A stretch of 64,000 bases of DNA from Franconibacter helveticus LMG 23732. Lineage in GTDB: Bacteria > Pseudomonadota > Gammaproteobacteria > Enterobacterales > Enterobacteriaceae. The DNA lies in assembly GCF_000463115.2 (NCBI RefSeq), contig NZ_AWFX01000007.1, forward strand, positions 1-64,000. Direction: 5' to 3'. Shown here one piece after another: positions 54,763 to 63,250 of this stretch. Under the pieces are notes generated by a model. It had not been told where the DNA came from, did not search any database, and saw only the letters and a list, made by a program, of their open reading frames with translations. Made by a program: the position numbers and the translations under genes. Numbering within the stretch: position 1 is the first letter of the stretch; every line of letters begins with the position of its first letter.

Positions 54763-56175
54763 ATGGTAGATCAGGTTAAAGTCGCCGGGACGACGGCCGC
54801 TCCGGAGGAGCAGTCGCTACGGCGCAATCTCACTAACCGCCATATTCAGCTCATTGCCATCGGCGGCGCCATCGGCACCGGGTTGTTTATGGGTTCTGGC
54901 AAAACCATCAGCCTCGCGGGGCCGTCGATCATCTTCGTTTATATGATCATCGGCTTTATGCTCTTCTTTGTTATGCGTGCGATGGGCGAGCTGCTGCTTT
55001 CCAATCTTGAATATAAATCGTTCAGCGATTTCGCCGCCGATTTGCTTGGCCCCTGGGCGGGCTATTTTACCGGCTGGACTTACTGGTTCTGCTGGGTGGT
55101 CACCGGCATGGCGGACGTGGTGGCGATAACCGCCTACGCCCAGTTCTGGTTCCCCGGCCTGTCGGACTGGGTCGCCTCGCTTGCCGTGGTGGTGCTGCTG
55201 CTAAGCCTGAACCTCGCCACCGTAAAAATGTTCGGCGAGATGGAGTTCTGGTTCGCGATGATAAAAATCGTCGCTATCGTCGGGCTTATCGTCGTGGGTC
55301 TGGTGATGGTGCTGATGCATTTTAAATCGCCGACTGGCGTTGAAGCCTCGTTCACGCATTTGTGGAATGAGGGCGGCTGGTTCCCGAAAGGGCTGAGCGG
55401 TTTCTTTGCCGGCTTCCAGATTGCGGTGTTTGCCTTTGTGGGGATTGAACTGGTCGGCACCACGGCGGCGGAAACCAAAGATCCGGAGAAATCGCTGCCG
55501 CGCGCCATTAACTCCATTCCGATTCGCATCATCATGTTCTATGTGTTCGCGCTGATTATTATCATGTCAGTGACCCCGTGGAGCTCGGTCGTGCCGACGA
55601 AGAGTCCGTTCGTTGAGCTGTTTGTGCTGGTGGGGCTGCCTGCGGCGGCGAGCCTGATTAACTTCGTGGTGCTGACTTCCGCGGCTTCTTCAGCAAACAG
55701 CGGCGTCTTCTCCACCAGCCGTATGCTTTACGGCCTGGCGCAGGATGGCGCGGCGCCGAAGGCGTTCGCTAAGCTCTCTAAGCGCGCGGTGCCGGCAAAA
55801 GGGCTGACCTTCTCCTGCATCTGCCTGCTGGGCGGCGTGGTTATGCTCTACATTAATCCGAACGTGATTACCGCCTTTACTATGATCACCACCGTATCGG
55901 CGATCCTCTTTATGTTCGTCTGGACTATCATCCTTTGCTCGTACCTGGTTTATCGCAAACAGCGCCCGCAACTGCATGAGAAATCCCTCTACAAAATGCC
56001 GCTCGGTAAACTGATGTGCTGGGTCTGCATGGCGTTCTTCGTCTTCGTTATCGCATTGCTGACGCTGGAAGACGATACCCGTCAGGCGCTGCTGGTTACG
56101 CCGCTGTGGTTTGTGGTGCTGGGCGTCTGCTGGTTATTTATCGGCAAGAAACGTCTGGCGAACTTCCGCAAATAA
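54763..56175 (+). CDS. cycA: D-serine/D-alanine/glycine permease CycA
   Basis: CycA is an inner-membrane amino-acid/proton symporter of the APC family that also takes up D-cycloserine. The 470 residues equal E. coli CycA and have twelve predicted helices. Diagnostic blocks are HIQLIAIGGAIGTGLFMGSG, ELLLSNLEYKSFSDFAADLL and VGIELVGTTAAETKDPEKSL. The 289-bp upstream region contains AT-rich promoter sequence (TTGACA at 54598) but no other gene. Confidence 0.97.
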   Translation: MVDQVKVAGTTAAPEEQSLRRNLTNRHIQLIAIGGAIGTGLFMGSGKTISLAGPSIIFVYMIIGFMLFFVMRAMGELLLSNLEYKSFSDFAADLLGPWAGYFTGWTYWFCWVVTGMADVVAITAYAQFWFPGLSDWVASLAVVVLLLSLNLATVKMFGEMEFWFAMIKIVAIVGLIVVGLVMVLMHFKSPTGVEASFTHLWNEGGWFPKGLSGFFAGFQIAVFAFVGIELVGTTAAETKDPEKSLPRAINSIPIRIIMFYVFALIIIMSVTPWSSVVPTKSPFVELFVLVGLPAAASLINFVVLTSAASSANSGVFSTSRMLYGLAQDGAAPKAFAKLSKRAVPAKGLTFSCICLLGGVVMLYINPNVITAFTMITTVSAILFMFVWTIILCSYLVYRKQRPQLHEKSLYKMPLGKLMCWVCMAFFVFVIALLTLEDDTRQALLVTPLWFVVLGVCWLFIGKKRLANFRK

Positions 56176-56199
56176 AAAAAGGGCCCACGTATCGGGCCC
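56173..56199 (-). terminator. ytfE terminator
   Basis: On the minus strand the stem GGGCCC / GGGCCC with a CGATACGTG-type loop is followed by a run of T, directly after cycA on the opposite strand. Confidence 0.75.
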
Positions 56200-56215
56200 G
56201 AAGGGTCAAACGAAG

Positions 56216-56241
56216 AGGCGCTCGATGGGCGCCTTTTTTAT
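56216..56241 (+). terminator. cycA terminator
   Basis: The stem AGGCGC / GCGCCT is followed by a run of six T. It overlaps the last codon of convergent ytfE. Confidence 0.75.
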
Positions 56242-56903
56242 TTTTCGCCTGCGAGGGCACGCGGGAAGAGAACGTTATTTTCCAGGCTGATGTGGTTCAT
56301 CAGGTCATCAATCAGGTCGTTAATGCCGTTATACATGGCGCGCCAGGTCGTGCAGGCTTCCGGCGGCGGCGTCACGTTATTGGTGGTATGTTTGATAACT
56401 TCCAGCAGTTCGCCCGCCTCGTCATGCTCGCTTTCCATGACGCTGACCGGCCCCGCCGCATGGCTGCCCATGCCCTGTTTAATCATCGGAAACAGCACGC
56501 GCTCTTCTTTCATCATGTGGCTGGAAAGTTCTTCGTGCAGCATGGTCAGGTATTTGGCGAGACCTTTCGGTACGCCAGGCTTGTCGGCATGAACGCGCTC
56601 GACTTTGGTGGCCTGCAAAATCAGCTCCGGCAGCTGTTCGCGGTGCCGGTCGTGGTAGCGCACGATGATGTGGTCGATGATTTCCGCCAGCGGCGCGCTA
56701 TGCCACGCTTTCTCCAGCGGCGTTTCTGAAAGCGAAGCAAGCTCCGCCTCGATGCGCTCCAGATCCAGATTCTGCCGGGTCGCGGCGCGTAGCAGGGTCT
56801 GCTTGCCGCCGCAGCAAAAGTCGAGTTCGTATTTACGGAACAAGGCGGAAGCGCGTGGGATAGTAAGTGCTAACTCACCAAGGGGCTGGTCGCGGAAGGC
56901 CAT
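56238..56903 (-). CDS. ytfE: Iron-sulfur cluster repair protein YtfE (RIC)
   Basis: YtfE is a di-iron protein that helps restore Fe-S clusters after nitrosative or oxidative damage. The 221 residues have an N-terminal ScdA domain with the CC pair ([16 protein letters not shown], ~26-41) and a hemerythrin-like domain. Metal-ligand candidates are His/Glu residues in [31 protein letters not shown] and [12 protein letters not shown]. It has an NsrR operator just upstream, and NsrR is encoded at 38 kb in this window. Confidence 0.97.
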   Translation of the reverse strand: MAFRDQPLGELALTIPRASALFRKYELDFCCGGKQTLLRAATRQNLDLERIEAELASLSETPLEKAWHSAPLAEIIDHIIVRYHDRHREQLPELILQATKVERVHADKPGVPKGLAKYLTMLHEELSSHMMKEERVLFPMIKQGMGSHAAGPVSVMESEHDEAGELLEVIKHTTNNVTPPPEACTTWRAMYNGINDLIDDLMNHISLENNVLFPRALAGEK

Positions 56904-56929
56904 AAACGTTACCTCATCAACAGGAATAT

Positions 56930-56952
56930 AAGTTGCATTTTAAATACATCTT
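56930..56952. promoter_or_regulatory. NsrR operator upstream of ytfE
   Basis: A 23-bp imperfect palindrome has half-sites AAGTTGCATTT and AAATACATCTT around a central T. It agrees with the NsrR consensus (AAGATGCATTT, centre, AAATGCATCTT) at 20 or more positions. It is 27 bp before the ytfE start, in promoter position. Confidence 0.85.
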
Positions 56953-57083
56953 TCAGGCGAGGCTATAACCCCTTAGAGGTGGGGGATTAAAATGAGACAT
57001 GCGTCACAAATATTTTCTGCATTTAACCTGCTGATTGGCATAAAGAAAAAGCAGTTTGCAGAGGTGAACGGCTGGAGGGTTAT

Positions 57084-57110
57084 TAAATAACCGGCTTTGC
57101 CTGCCGATAG
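57084..57110 (+). promoter_or_regulatory. FliA (sigma-28) promoter of Tsr-like receptor
   Basis: TAAA and GCCGATAG are separated by exactly 15 nt; the -10 matches GCCGATAA in seven of eight positions. It ends 35 nt before the receptor ATG. Confidence 0.85.
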
Positions 57111-57145
57111 ATACACGTCTGACAACACCTGCAATAAGGCAATTC

Positions 57146-58813
57146 ATGTTTAAACGTATAAAAGTTATAACCCTTTTGATTACCGTTCTGGTCGTTCTGG
57201 GGGCGATGCAGCTCATTTCTGCGGGCATCTTTATCAGCGCGCTTAATAACGACAAAGAAAATTTCTCTGTGTCTCAGATCTCCAGCCAGAACGTGGCGGA
57301 GTTTACCGACGCCTGGATTAGCCTCAACCAGACGCGCGTTACCCTTAACCGCGGCATGCTGCGTCTGCAAAGCAGCATGGCGAACCAGATCAACGGCGGT
57401 CAGCTCAACGAGCTGGTAAAGACGGCCAATAAACTGCTGGCAGAGGCGCAAAGCCATTACGATAAATATTATGCGCTGCCGGAAACACCGGGGATGGACG
57501 AGCATCTCGTTGATAATCTCGAAGAACACTACGGCATTTATCACGCCACGCTTGCGCGCATGAACACTTTCCTTGCTCAGGGCAACCTGGAGGAGATGTT
57601 CAAACAGAACGCCGAGCAGAAACAGGTCGCTATGCAGAAGGTGTATCGCGAGTGGCGTGCGGCCCAGGCGCAGCTCGCCAGCGCAGGCGTTAAAGACAAC
57701 GAAAAAGATTACAAACGTATTCTTTGGGTGCTTACCGCCATCATGGTGGTGGTGATAGCGGTGATTGTCGCAAGCTGGATGGCGATGCGCCGGGTGCTGT
57801 TAATGCCCCTGCATGATGTTATGGGCCATATCCGCACTATCGCCGCGGGCGACCTGACGCAAACTATCGACGCGCACGGCAAAAACGAAATGGCGCTGCT
57901 GGCCCGTAATCTGCACGACATGCAGCAGGCGCTGATCAACACCGTCAGCGCCGTGCGCGACAGCACCGACACTATCTTTACCGGCGCAGGCGAAATTTCC
58001 GCGGGCAGCAACGATCTCTCTTCGCGCACCGAGCAACAGGCCGCCTCGCTGGAAGAGACCGCCGCCAGCATGGAACAACTCACGGCGACGGTGAAGCAAA
58101 ACGCCGATAACGCGCGTCAGGCAACTCAACTGGCGCGCAGCGCCTCGGAAACCGCGCAGAAGGGCGGCAACGTGGTCAGCAGCGTGGTGAAAACCATGGA
58201 TGAGATCGCGGCGAGTTCCGGCCAGATCGCGCAGATCACGAATGTCATCGACGGTATCGCTTTTCAGACCAATATCCTGGCGTTGAACGCAGCGGTAGAA
58301 GCGGCGCGCGCAGGCGAGCAGGGGCGCGGTTTCGCGGTCGTGGCGGGCGAAGTGCGCACGCTGGCGCAACGTAGCGCGCAGGCGGCGAAAGAGATCAAAG
58401 CGCTTATCGAAAACTCCGGCAACCGCGTTGACGCAGGCAGCACGCTGGTGCGCGAAGCGGGCGATACCATGAAGGAAATCGTCGGCGCAGTAACGCGCGT
58501 AACCGATATCATGGGCGAAATCGCCTCGGCTTCTGATGAGCAGAGCCGCGGCATCGACCAGGTCGGCCAGGCGGTGGCGGAAATGGACAAGGTGACTCAG
58601 CAGAACGCCTCGCTGGTGGAAGAGTCCGCAGCGGCAGCGGCGGCGCTTGAAGAGCAGGCGGCGCGTCTTAACGAAGCGGTCGCCGTGTTTAAATTACGCC
58701 GTCAGGCAGCAGCAACAGGCGAAATGAAAACCGCGCTCAAAACGCCGCTTGCGGCGCCCGTGTTGAAAGCCAGGCCGGCAGGCCCGGCTGACAGTAACTG
58801 GGAAACCTTCTGA
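57146..58813 (+). CDS. Methyl-accepting chemotaxis protein, Tsr-like
   Basis: This 555-residue receptor has the Tsr/Tar layout: a first membrane helix (~6-29) and a four-helix periplasmic ligand domain (~30-190) with [14 protein letters not shown]. That segment retains the Arg and Asn residues that bind the amino-acid ligand in Tsr. A second helix (~191-213), a HAMP domain and the signalling hairpin [20 protein letters not shown] follow. The C-terminus is NWETF, the CheR/CheB docking pentapeptide, so it is a high-abundance-type receptor. An amino acid ligand is likely. It lies between ytfE and ytfF, which are neighbours in E. coli. Confidence 0.92.
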   Translation: MFKRIKVITLLITVLVVLGAMQLISAGIFISALNNDKENFSVSQISSQNVAEFTDAWISLNQTRVTLNRGMLRLQSSMANQINGGQLNELVKTANKLLAEAQSHYDKYYALPETPGMDEHLVDNLEEHYGIYHATLARMNTFLAQGNLEEMFKQNAEQKQVAMQKVYREWRAAQAQLASAGVKDNEKDYKRILWVLTAIMVVVIAVIVASWMAMRRVLLMPLHDVMGHIRTIAAGDLTQTIDAHGKNEMALLARNLHDMQQALINTVSAVRDSTDTIFTGAGEISAGSNDLSSRTEQQAASLEETAASMEQLTATVKQNADNARQATQLARSASETAQKGGNVVSSVVKTMDEIAASSGQIAQITNVIDGIAFQTNILALNAAVEAARAGEQGRGFAVVAGEVRTLAQRSAQAAKEIKALIENSGNRVDAGSTLVREAGDTMKEIVGAVTRVTDIMGEIASASDEQSRGIDQVGQAVAEMDKVTQQNASLVEESAAAAAALEEQAARLNEAVAVFKLRRQAAATGEMKTALKTPLAAPVLKARPAGPADSNWETF

Positions 58814-58817
58814 TGAT

Positions 58818-58848
58818 AACGCGCCGCTTTATGCGGCGCGTTTATTTT
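58818..58848 (+). terminator. Terminator of Tsr-like receptor gene
   Basis: The stem ACGCGCCGC / GCGGCGCGT with a TTTAT loop is followed by TTATTTT. It covers the last codons of convergent ytfF. Confidence 0.8.
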
Positions 58849-59812
58849 CCCCGGCGGCGGCTGGCGCAAGCGAAGGCTTTTCCGGTCGCGCCCGCACAGC
58901 CATGATGACGCCGCCTGACAGCAGCGCGATGCCCGCCAGCGTGATCAGCGGCGGCATGCTTTGTCGCAGCAGGAAGGTATAGAGCAGCCCGGCCAGCGTT
59001 TCAAAAACAATCAGCGGCCCGAGGATCACCGTCGGCAGACGCTGGCTCGCCTGGTTCCAGCAAAGCGCGCCAATCCACGAGCAGCACACCGCAATAGCCA
59101 CCATCAGGATGATAAAAATCCCCGGACGCGGCCCGAAAGGCAACGTGAAGTCAGGCTGGGCCGCATTCAGCCAGAAGCAGGCGCCGACATAACCCGCCAG
59201 CGACACCGGCAGCGTAACCAGCGCCTGAGCCGTGGCCCACATCATCGGATGCTTGTCGGGGTTTTCGCGCAGCCAGCGCGCGTTACGCAGCGCATACCAC
59301 GCCCAGCAGCCTACGGAAACCAGCGCCAGCATAATGCCGCTAAGGTAACGCCAGAGGCTAAAATCGGGCAGGCCGCGGTTCAGTTCGGCAATATTGACAA
59401 AGACCAGGCCAAAAGCGGTGCAAATGAGCGCAGGCGCCATACGCCGCCATGGCAGTTTTCCGTCACGCTGGCTGTAAAGCAGGTTGGCGAAAACCGGGAT
59501 CACCACCGGCAGCGTGCCGATTATCATCGTTGAAACCGGCGCGCCGGTGCGCTGGATAGCGCTTGCAAGACAGACGTAATAAATCAGGTTGCCCATCATG
59601 GTCAGCGCCAGAGCCGTTAGCCAGTCCTGGCGGGAGAGTTGCTTCAGCCGCCTGCGCCCAAGCCAGGCGACAGGCAGCGCAATCAGCCCGAGCGCCAGAT
59701 AGCGTCCCATTGATTGCAGCGCCGCCGGGTATTCCGGCACGATAAGCGGCCCGACAAAAATCAATCCCCAGAAAAGCCCCGCCACGAGGGCATACACTAC
59801 GCCTGTTAACAT
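58829..59812 (-). CDS. ytfF: EamA-family inner-membrane transporter YtfF
   Basis: YtfF is a DMT-superfamily permease of unknown substrate. The ATG at 59812, with GAGG upstream, gives 327 residues starting MLTGVVYALVAGLFWGLIFV as in E. coli; a start 7 codons earlier is less likely. Ten membrane helices and family segments such as IQRTGAPVSTMIIGTLPVVI and LPTVILGPLIVFETLAGLLY are present. In E. coli it is adjacent to ytfE; here the receptor gene intervenes. Confidence 0.92.
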   Translation of the reverse strand: MLTGVVYALVAGLFWGLIFVGPLIVPEYPAALQSMGRYLALGLIALPVAWLGRRRLKQLSRQDWLTALALTMMGNLIYYVCLASAIQRTGAPVSTMIIGTLPVVIPVFANLLYSQRDGKLPWRRMAPALICTAFGLVFVNIAELNRGLPDFSLWRYLSGIMLALVSVGCWAWYALRNARWLRENPDKHPMMWATAQALVTLPVSLAGYVGACFWLNAAQPDFTLPFGPRPGIFIILMVAIAVCCSWIGALCWNQASQRLPTVILGPLIVFETLAGLLYTFLLRQSMPPLITLAGIALLSGGVIMAVRARPEKPSLAPAAAGENKRAA

Positions 59813-59888
59813 CGAAACCTCGCTTTTTTCCACTGCCTTTCAGCATAGGAAAGGGCCAGGCTGGCGTATTGTATGAAATTGCGCATTC

Positions 59889-60470
59889 TCAGCTGAGATC
59901 GTGCAGCGCTTTTTGCAGCGGTTCGCTGAGCCGCATCTCGCTGAAGGTGACGTTTAACCCGCCGCGTTGCGGGGAGCAGCACATCGCGCCGACAAAATAA
60001 CGCGCCGCTTCAGGGAAAGGGCACAGGCGCAGCAACGGCCAGGTCTGGCCATCGGCGGAATATTGCAACCGCAGCGCCCCTTTCAGGTGGGTCAGGCGCA
60101 ACCAGAAATGGTTTTGCCGCGCCGGGAAAATGCCGGTAGCCCAGTCGGAATGCAGGTTTGTCAGCACGCTGCCTATCATCGGCGCATCGTCGTTATATTC
60201 AATACCCGCCTTAAGCCAGCGCTGTTCGTCGATAAGCAACATCAGCCCGGCCTGGTCGTACAGCGTGGTGAAATCGCCTTCGACGCGCAGTTGAAAAGTG
60301 AAGTCGCCGCTCACCTCCACGCCATAGACATGGCCGGAGTGGCGCTGAAAGCCATACCAGGTGTTTTGCCAGAAGTCAGTTTCCTGGCTGGTGGTTGCCT
60401 GCAACACGCCGTTATGTAGCGACCACTGCTGCGGCGCATTCAGCCAGCGCCAGCTTTCCGCCTGTTCCAT
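59889..60470 (-). CDS. DUF1349 (concanavalin-like) protein
   Basis: This cytoplasmic protein of 193 residues belongs to the DUF1349 family (beta-sandwich fold related to lectin/glucanase folds). The start MEQAESWRWLNAPQQWSLHN has GGGAG upstream; the open frame extends far upstream into the AraC gene but without family match. Conserved features are TDFWQNTWYGFQRHSGHVYG, YDQAGLMLLIDEQRWLKAGI and the final CSPQRGGLNVTFSEMRL. Members are often next to AraC-type regulators. The biochemical role is unknown. It begins 50 bp after the araC-type gene and likely shares its transcript. Confidence 0.87.
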   Translation of the reverse strand: MEQAESWRWLNAPQQWSLHNGVLQATTSQETDFWQNTWYGFQRHSGHVYGVEVSGDFTFQLRVEGDFTTLYDQAGLMLLIDEQRWLKAGIEYNDDAPMIGSVLTNLHSDWATGIFPARQNHFWLRLTHLKGALRLQYSADGQTWPLLRLCPFPEAARYFVGAMCCSPQRGGLNVTFSEMRLSEPLQKALHDLS

Positions 60471-60520
60471 ATCTGCTCCCCGCCCAAAGATGTGCCTGAA
60501 GTATAGCGGGGAAGCGCGTC

Positions 60521-61345
60521 TCAGCGCGCCACCTGTTTCTGGTAGCGCACCGGCGTAATGCCGTAGCGGCGGGTAAACGTGCGGGTGAGGTGTGACTGAT
60601 CGACAAGGCCGGTCGCCGCCGCGACTTCTGCCGCTGGCATGCCCAGCGCAAGGAACTGCTTGGCGCGCCACAGGCGAATGGCCATCAACATTTGATGGGG
60701 CGTGACGGAAAAGCGCGCCCGGAACTGGCGCTGGAAATGATACGGGCTCAGCGCCGCCACGTCCGCCAGCGCGTCCAGCGTTAATGGCTGCATATAGTTA
60801 TCGTGCAGATAGTCGCGCACCCGATCAAAGCGTTGCTGCCCCTGCGGCGCGCCGGGCGGCGCATGCCGGGCATAGGGGCGAAAAGCGTCGATAAGCTCAA
60901 GCAGCAGCCCTTGCCAGGCGAGCGGGTCCGGCTGCGCCCAGAGCTGATGGATAAGCTGTCCGACCTGGCGAGAGCGCTGCGGATCATGGCGCTCGACCTC
61001 GCCAAACCACCAGTTTTTCTCGCCGGTGAGCTGTTCAATAAGCTGCGGCTCCAGATAAATCATCCGGTAACGCCAGCCCTCTTCGGTTGCCGCCTCGCCG
61101 GTATGCAGTTCATCCGGGTTCATGGTGACAAGCGAATTTACCGCCGCTACGTGCTGCGCGCCGCGATAGCGAAACCGCTCCGCGCCAAGCTCAACGGTGC
61201 CGATACCGAAGGCTTCATGGGTATGCGGTTCAAAGGCGTAGCGGGCGATATGGGCGTGATAAAGCTCAACGCCCGGCAGTTGCGGCAGTTGCCGGAAGCG
61301 GGCGCGGTCTTTTTCATCGGGAAAATGTTCAGGTACGCCTTGCAC
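60521..61345 (-). CDS. AraC-family transcriptional regulator
   Basis: The 274-residue regulator starts at a GTG with GGAGGG upstream. The N-terminal cupin-like sensing domain (~15-150) contains FEPHTHEAFGIGTVELGAER. The C-terminal double helix-turn-helix (~170-274) has LDALADVAALSPYHFQRQFR and AAEVAAATGLVDQSHLTRTF, ending with the family FTRRYGITPVRYQKQ. The target is probably the following DUF1349 gene or a gene elsewhere; no operator was identified. It is not in E. coli at this position. Confidence 0.9.
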   Translation of the reverse strand: MQGVPEHFPDEKDRARFRQLPQLPGVELYHAHIARYAFEPHTHEAFGIGTVELGAERFRYRGAQHVAAVNSLVTMNPDELHTGEAATEEGWRYRMIYLEPQLIEQLTGEKNWWFGEVERHDPQRSRQVGQLIHQLWAQPDPLAWQGLLLELIDAFRPYARHAPPGAPQGQQRFDRVRDYLHDNYMQPLTLDALADVAALSPYHFQRQFRARFSVTPHQMLMAIRLWRAKQFLALGMPAAEVAAATGLVDQSHLTRTFTRRYGITPVRYQKQVAR

Positions 61346-61430
61346 GGTGGCCCTCCGCTAAGGGTGAGGCTTCATTATAAGAACAAGCCGCAAAGGCGCC
61401 ACCGTTATTAACGTTTATTTAACGTTTCGG

Positions 61431-61802
61431 TTACTCAACGCGGGAGAGATTAGCGTTGTCGCAGCCTGCGTTGCGGCATTCGCGCTCAATGCTTTTCAGC
61501 AATGCAATACGGGAGGCCATTTTTTCATTTACGCAGCCCAGCAGCAGGGTGGAGCCTTCCGCACACGCCTGATCGCGGGTTTTGAGCCAGGCAATCTGCG
61601 CTTTTTTCACAATGGGTTTTTGCGCAGGCGTCAGCGCATCCATCGTGTTTTTGTACTGCTGGTTTAAATCACGATCGCTTTGCACCATTTCCAGCGCGGC
61701 GCAGTAGGTTATGTCGTAGGCGCTGCGCGGGTTTTCGCAGCTCATCGACCAGGCGGCGGAGCTGCCAAGCAGCAGAGAAAAAGCGATAAGGCGTGCCTTC
61801 AT
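61431..61802 (-). CDS. LprI-type (DUF1311) secreted protein
   Basis: This small exported protein of 123 residues has a signal peptide (MKARLIAFSLLLGSSAAWSM, ~1-19) and a single lysozyme-inhibitor LprI-like domain. The signature CENPRSAYDITYCAALEMVQ precedes DLNQQYKNTMDALTPAQKP. Six cysteines suggest disulfides. The family is named after a mycobacterial lysozyme inhibitor, but whether this member inhibits lysozyme is unknown. It is an accessory gene between the AraC gene and qorB. Confidence 0.87.
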   Translation of the reverse strand: MKARLIAFSLLLGSSAAWSMSCENPRSAYDITYCAALEMVQSDRDLNQQYKNTMDALTPAQKPIVKKAQIAWLKTRDQACAEGSTLLLGCVNEKMASRIALLKSIERECRNAGCDNANLSRVE

Positions 61803-61861
61803 GAAACGTTCCTTTTATAAGCCACAGGCTTGAATCATCAATGAGAGCGCGCATTGTATAC

Positions 61862-61889
61862 GGCAGGCTGAAAGCGCGCAGCCTGCCAG
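61862..61889 (-). terminator. Possible hairpin after qorB
   Basis: A perfect 8-bp inverted repeat GGCAGGCT / AGCCTGCC lies 18-43 bp after the qorB stop on the minus strand. It lacks a clear T-run. Confidence 0.4.
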
Positions 61890-61904
61890 AATTAACTTTC
61901 TGAA

Positions 61905-62762
61905 TTAGTTAGCCGCAAGCAGATCGCGCACGCTTTCGGCAAGGGGAGTGGCAGGGCGGCCAATCAGCGCGCTGAGCTGGCGGCTGTCGTCAAAAAGCCC
62001 GCCTTTCGATGCGCCCGCATCCGAGTTGGCAAGCAGCGCGGCAAGCGGCTCCGGCAGGCCGGCGCCCAGCAGCGCGGCTTTGAAATCCGCTTCGCTCAGG
62101 TTCTGGTAAACCACCGGTTTGCCGCTCTGCTGGCTTAACAGCGCGCTCAGATCGGCAAGCGTCCAGGCCTCGTCGCCCGCCAGCTCATAAACGTTGCCTG
62201 CCTGGTTATCCAGCGTCAGCACGCGGGCGGCCGCTTCGGCGTAGTCCGCACGGGTTGCCGAGGCAATTTTCCCGTCTCCGGCGCTGCCGATAAATACGCC
62301 GTGCTCCAGCGCGGGCGGCACGCTCGCCAGATAGTTCTCGGTATACCAGCCGTTACGCAGCAGCGCGAACGGAATACCCGACTCCGTGAGCATACGCTCG
62401 GTAGCGACATGCTCTTGCGCCAGACCCAGCGGCGAGCGGTCGGCGTGCAGCAGGCTGGTATAAGCGATGAAGCCGACGCCCGCCGCTTTTGCCGCCTCGA
62501 TAACATTGCGGTGCTGCGCCGTGCGCTGCCCCACTTCGCTTGAGGAGATCAGCAGCAATTTTTTCACGCCAGAGAGCGCTGCGGTCAGCGCCGTGGCGTC
62601 GCCGTAATCGGCTCGCCTCACCTGTACTCCTTTTGCCGTAAGGTCGGCCGCTTTCGCCGGGTCGCGCGCGATGGCGACAATCTGTTCTGCCGCCACGGTT
62701 TTCAGTAAAGCGTCGATAACAAGATGACCAAGCTGGCCGGTAGCGCCGGTAATGGCAATCAT
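61905..62762 (-). CDS. qorB: NAD(P)H:quinone oxidoreductase QorB (YtfG)
   Basis: QorB is an NADPH-dependent quinone reductase of the atypical SDR/NmrA type. The 285 residues (E. coli 286) show the N-terminal dinucleotide motif GATGQLGHLVIDAL (~6-19), RRADYGDATALTAALSGVKK and NGWYTENYLASVPPAL. It is divergent from qorR with an 83-bp spacer, as in E. coli. Confidence 0.95.
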   Translation of the reverse strand: MIAITGATGQLGHLVIDALLKTVAAEQIVAIARDPAKAADLTAKGVQVRRADYGDATALTAALSGVKKLLLISSSEVGQRTAQHRNVIEAAKAAGVGFIAYTSLLHADRSPLGLAQEHVATERMLTESGIPFALLRNGWYTENYLASVPPALEHGVFIGSAGDGKIASATRADYAEAAARVLTLDNQAGNVYELAGDEAWTLADLSALLSQQSGKPVVYQNLSEADFKAALLGAGLPEPLAALLANSDAGASKGGLFDDSRQLSALIGRPATPLAESVRDLLAAN

Positions 62763-62814
62763 GGTTTATTCCTTCATGTTGAGTGACTGTTGTGGCACAC
62801 TATCACCCAAACTA

Positions 62815-62846
62815 ACTTTTAGTAAGTACGTACAAAAAGGTAAGTA
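62815..62846. promoter_or_regulatory. Putative operator between qorB and qorR
   Basis: The spacer holds a GTACGTAC dyad (62826-62833) flanked by near-repeats AGTAAGTA and GGTAAGTA. Such a symmetric, repeated element between a divergent enzyme and HxlR gene is a plausible site for the QorR repressor. Confidence 0.45.
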
Positions 62847-63250
62847 TGAAAAAAACGACGCTTCCTGCAAGCCTGAGCGACCAGATGCGCAGCGGCAATC
62901 TTTTCGCCGAGCAGTGCCCTTCGCGCGACGTGCTTAAACATGTCACCAGCCGTTGGGGCGTGCTTATCCTTGTGGCGCTTCGTGAAGGCACCCACCGCTT
63001 CAGCGACCTGCGGCGTAAAGTGGGCGGCGTAAGCGAGAAGATGCTGGCGCAGACGCTGCAATGGCTGGAGAGCGACGGCTTCGTTAACCGTAAGTCGTTT
63101 CCGGTCGTACCGCCGCATGTGGAATACAGCCTGACGCCGCTTGGGCTGGAAGTGAGTGAAAAGGTGGCGGCGCTGGCCGACTGGATAGAGCTGAATCTGC
63201 CGCAGGTGATGGCGTCCCGCCCTACGGAGCAGGACGCCAGTACAGATTAA
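62846..63250 (+). CDS. ytfH: HxlR-family regulator YtfH (QorR)
   Basis: The 134-residue winged-helix regulator of the HxlR/DUF24 family has the typical N-terminal Cys in [20 protein letters not shown] (Cys ~27), a residue used for redox or electrophile sensing in related proteins. The recognition segment is [20 protein letters not shown], followed by the wing [12 protein letters not shown]. It is divergent from qorB, so it probably senses quinones or electrophiles to control qorB; that is inference. Its stop overlaps that of convergent cpdB. Confidence 0.9.
   Translation: MKKTTLPASLSDQMRSGNLFAEQCPSRDVLKHVTSRWGVLILVALREGTHRFSDLRRKVGGVSEKMLAQTLQWLESDGFVNRKSFPVVPPHVEYSLTPLGLEVSEKVAALADWIELNLPQVMASRPTEQDASTD

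Noticed and set aside
60471..60671. N-terminal extension of the DUF1349 gene
   Set aside because: It overlaps the AraC gene, has an Arg/Pro-rich antisense-like composition, and a good ribosome site precedes the inner ATG.
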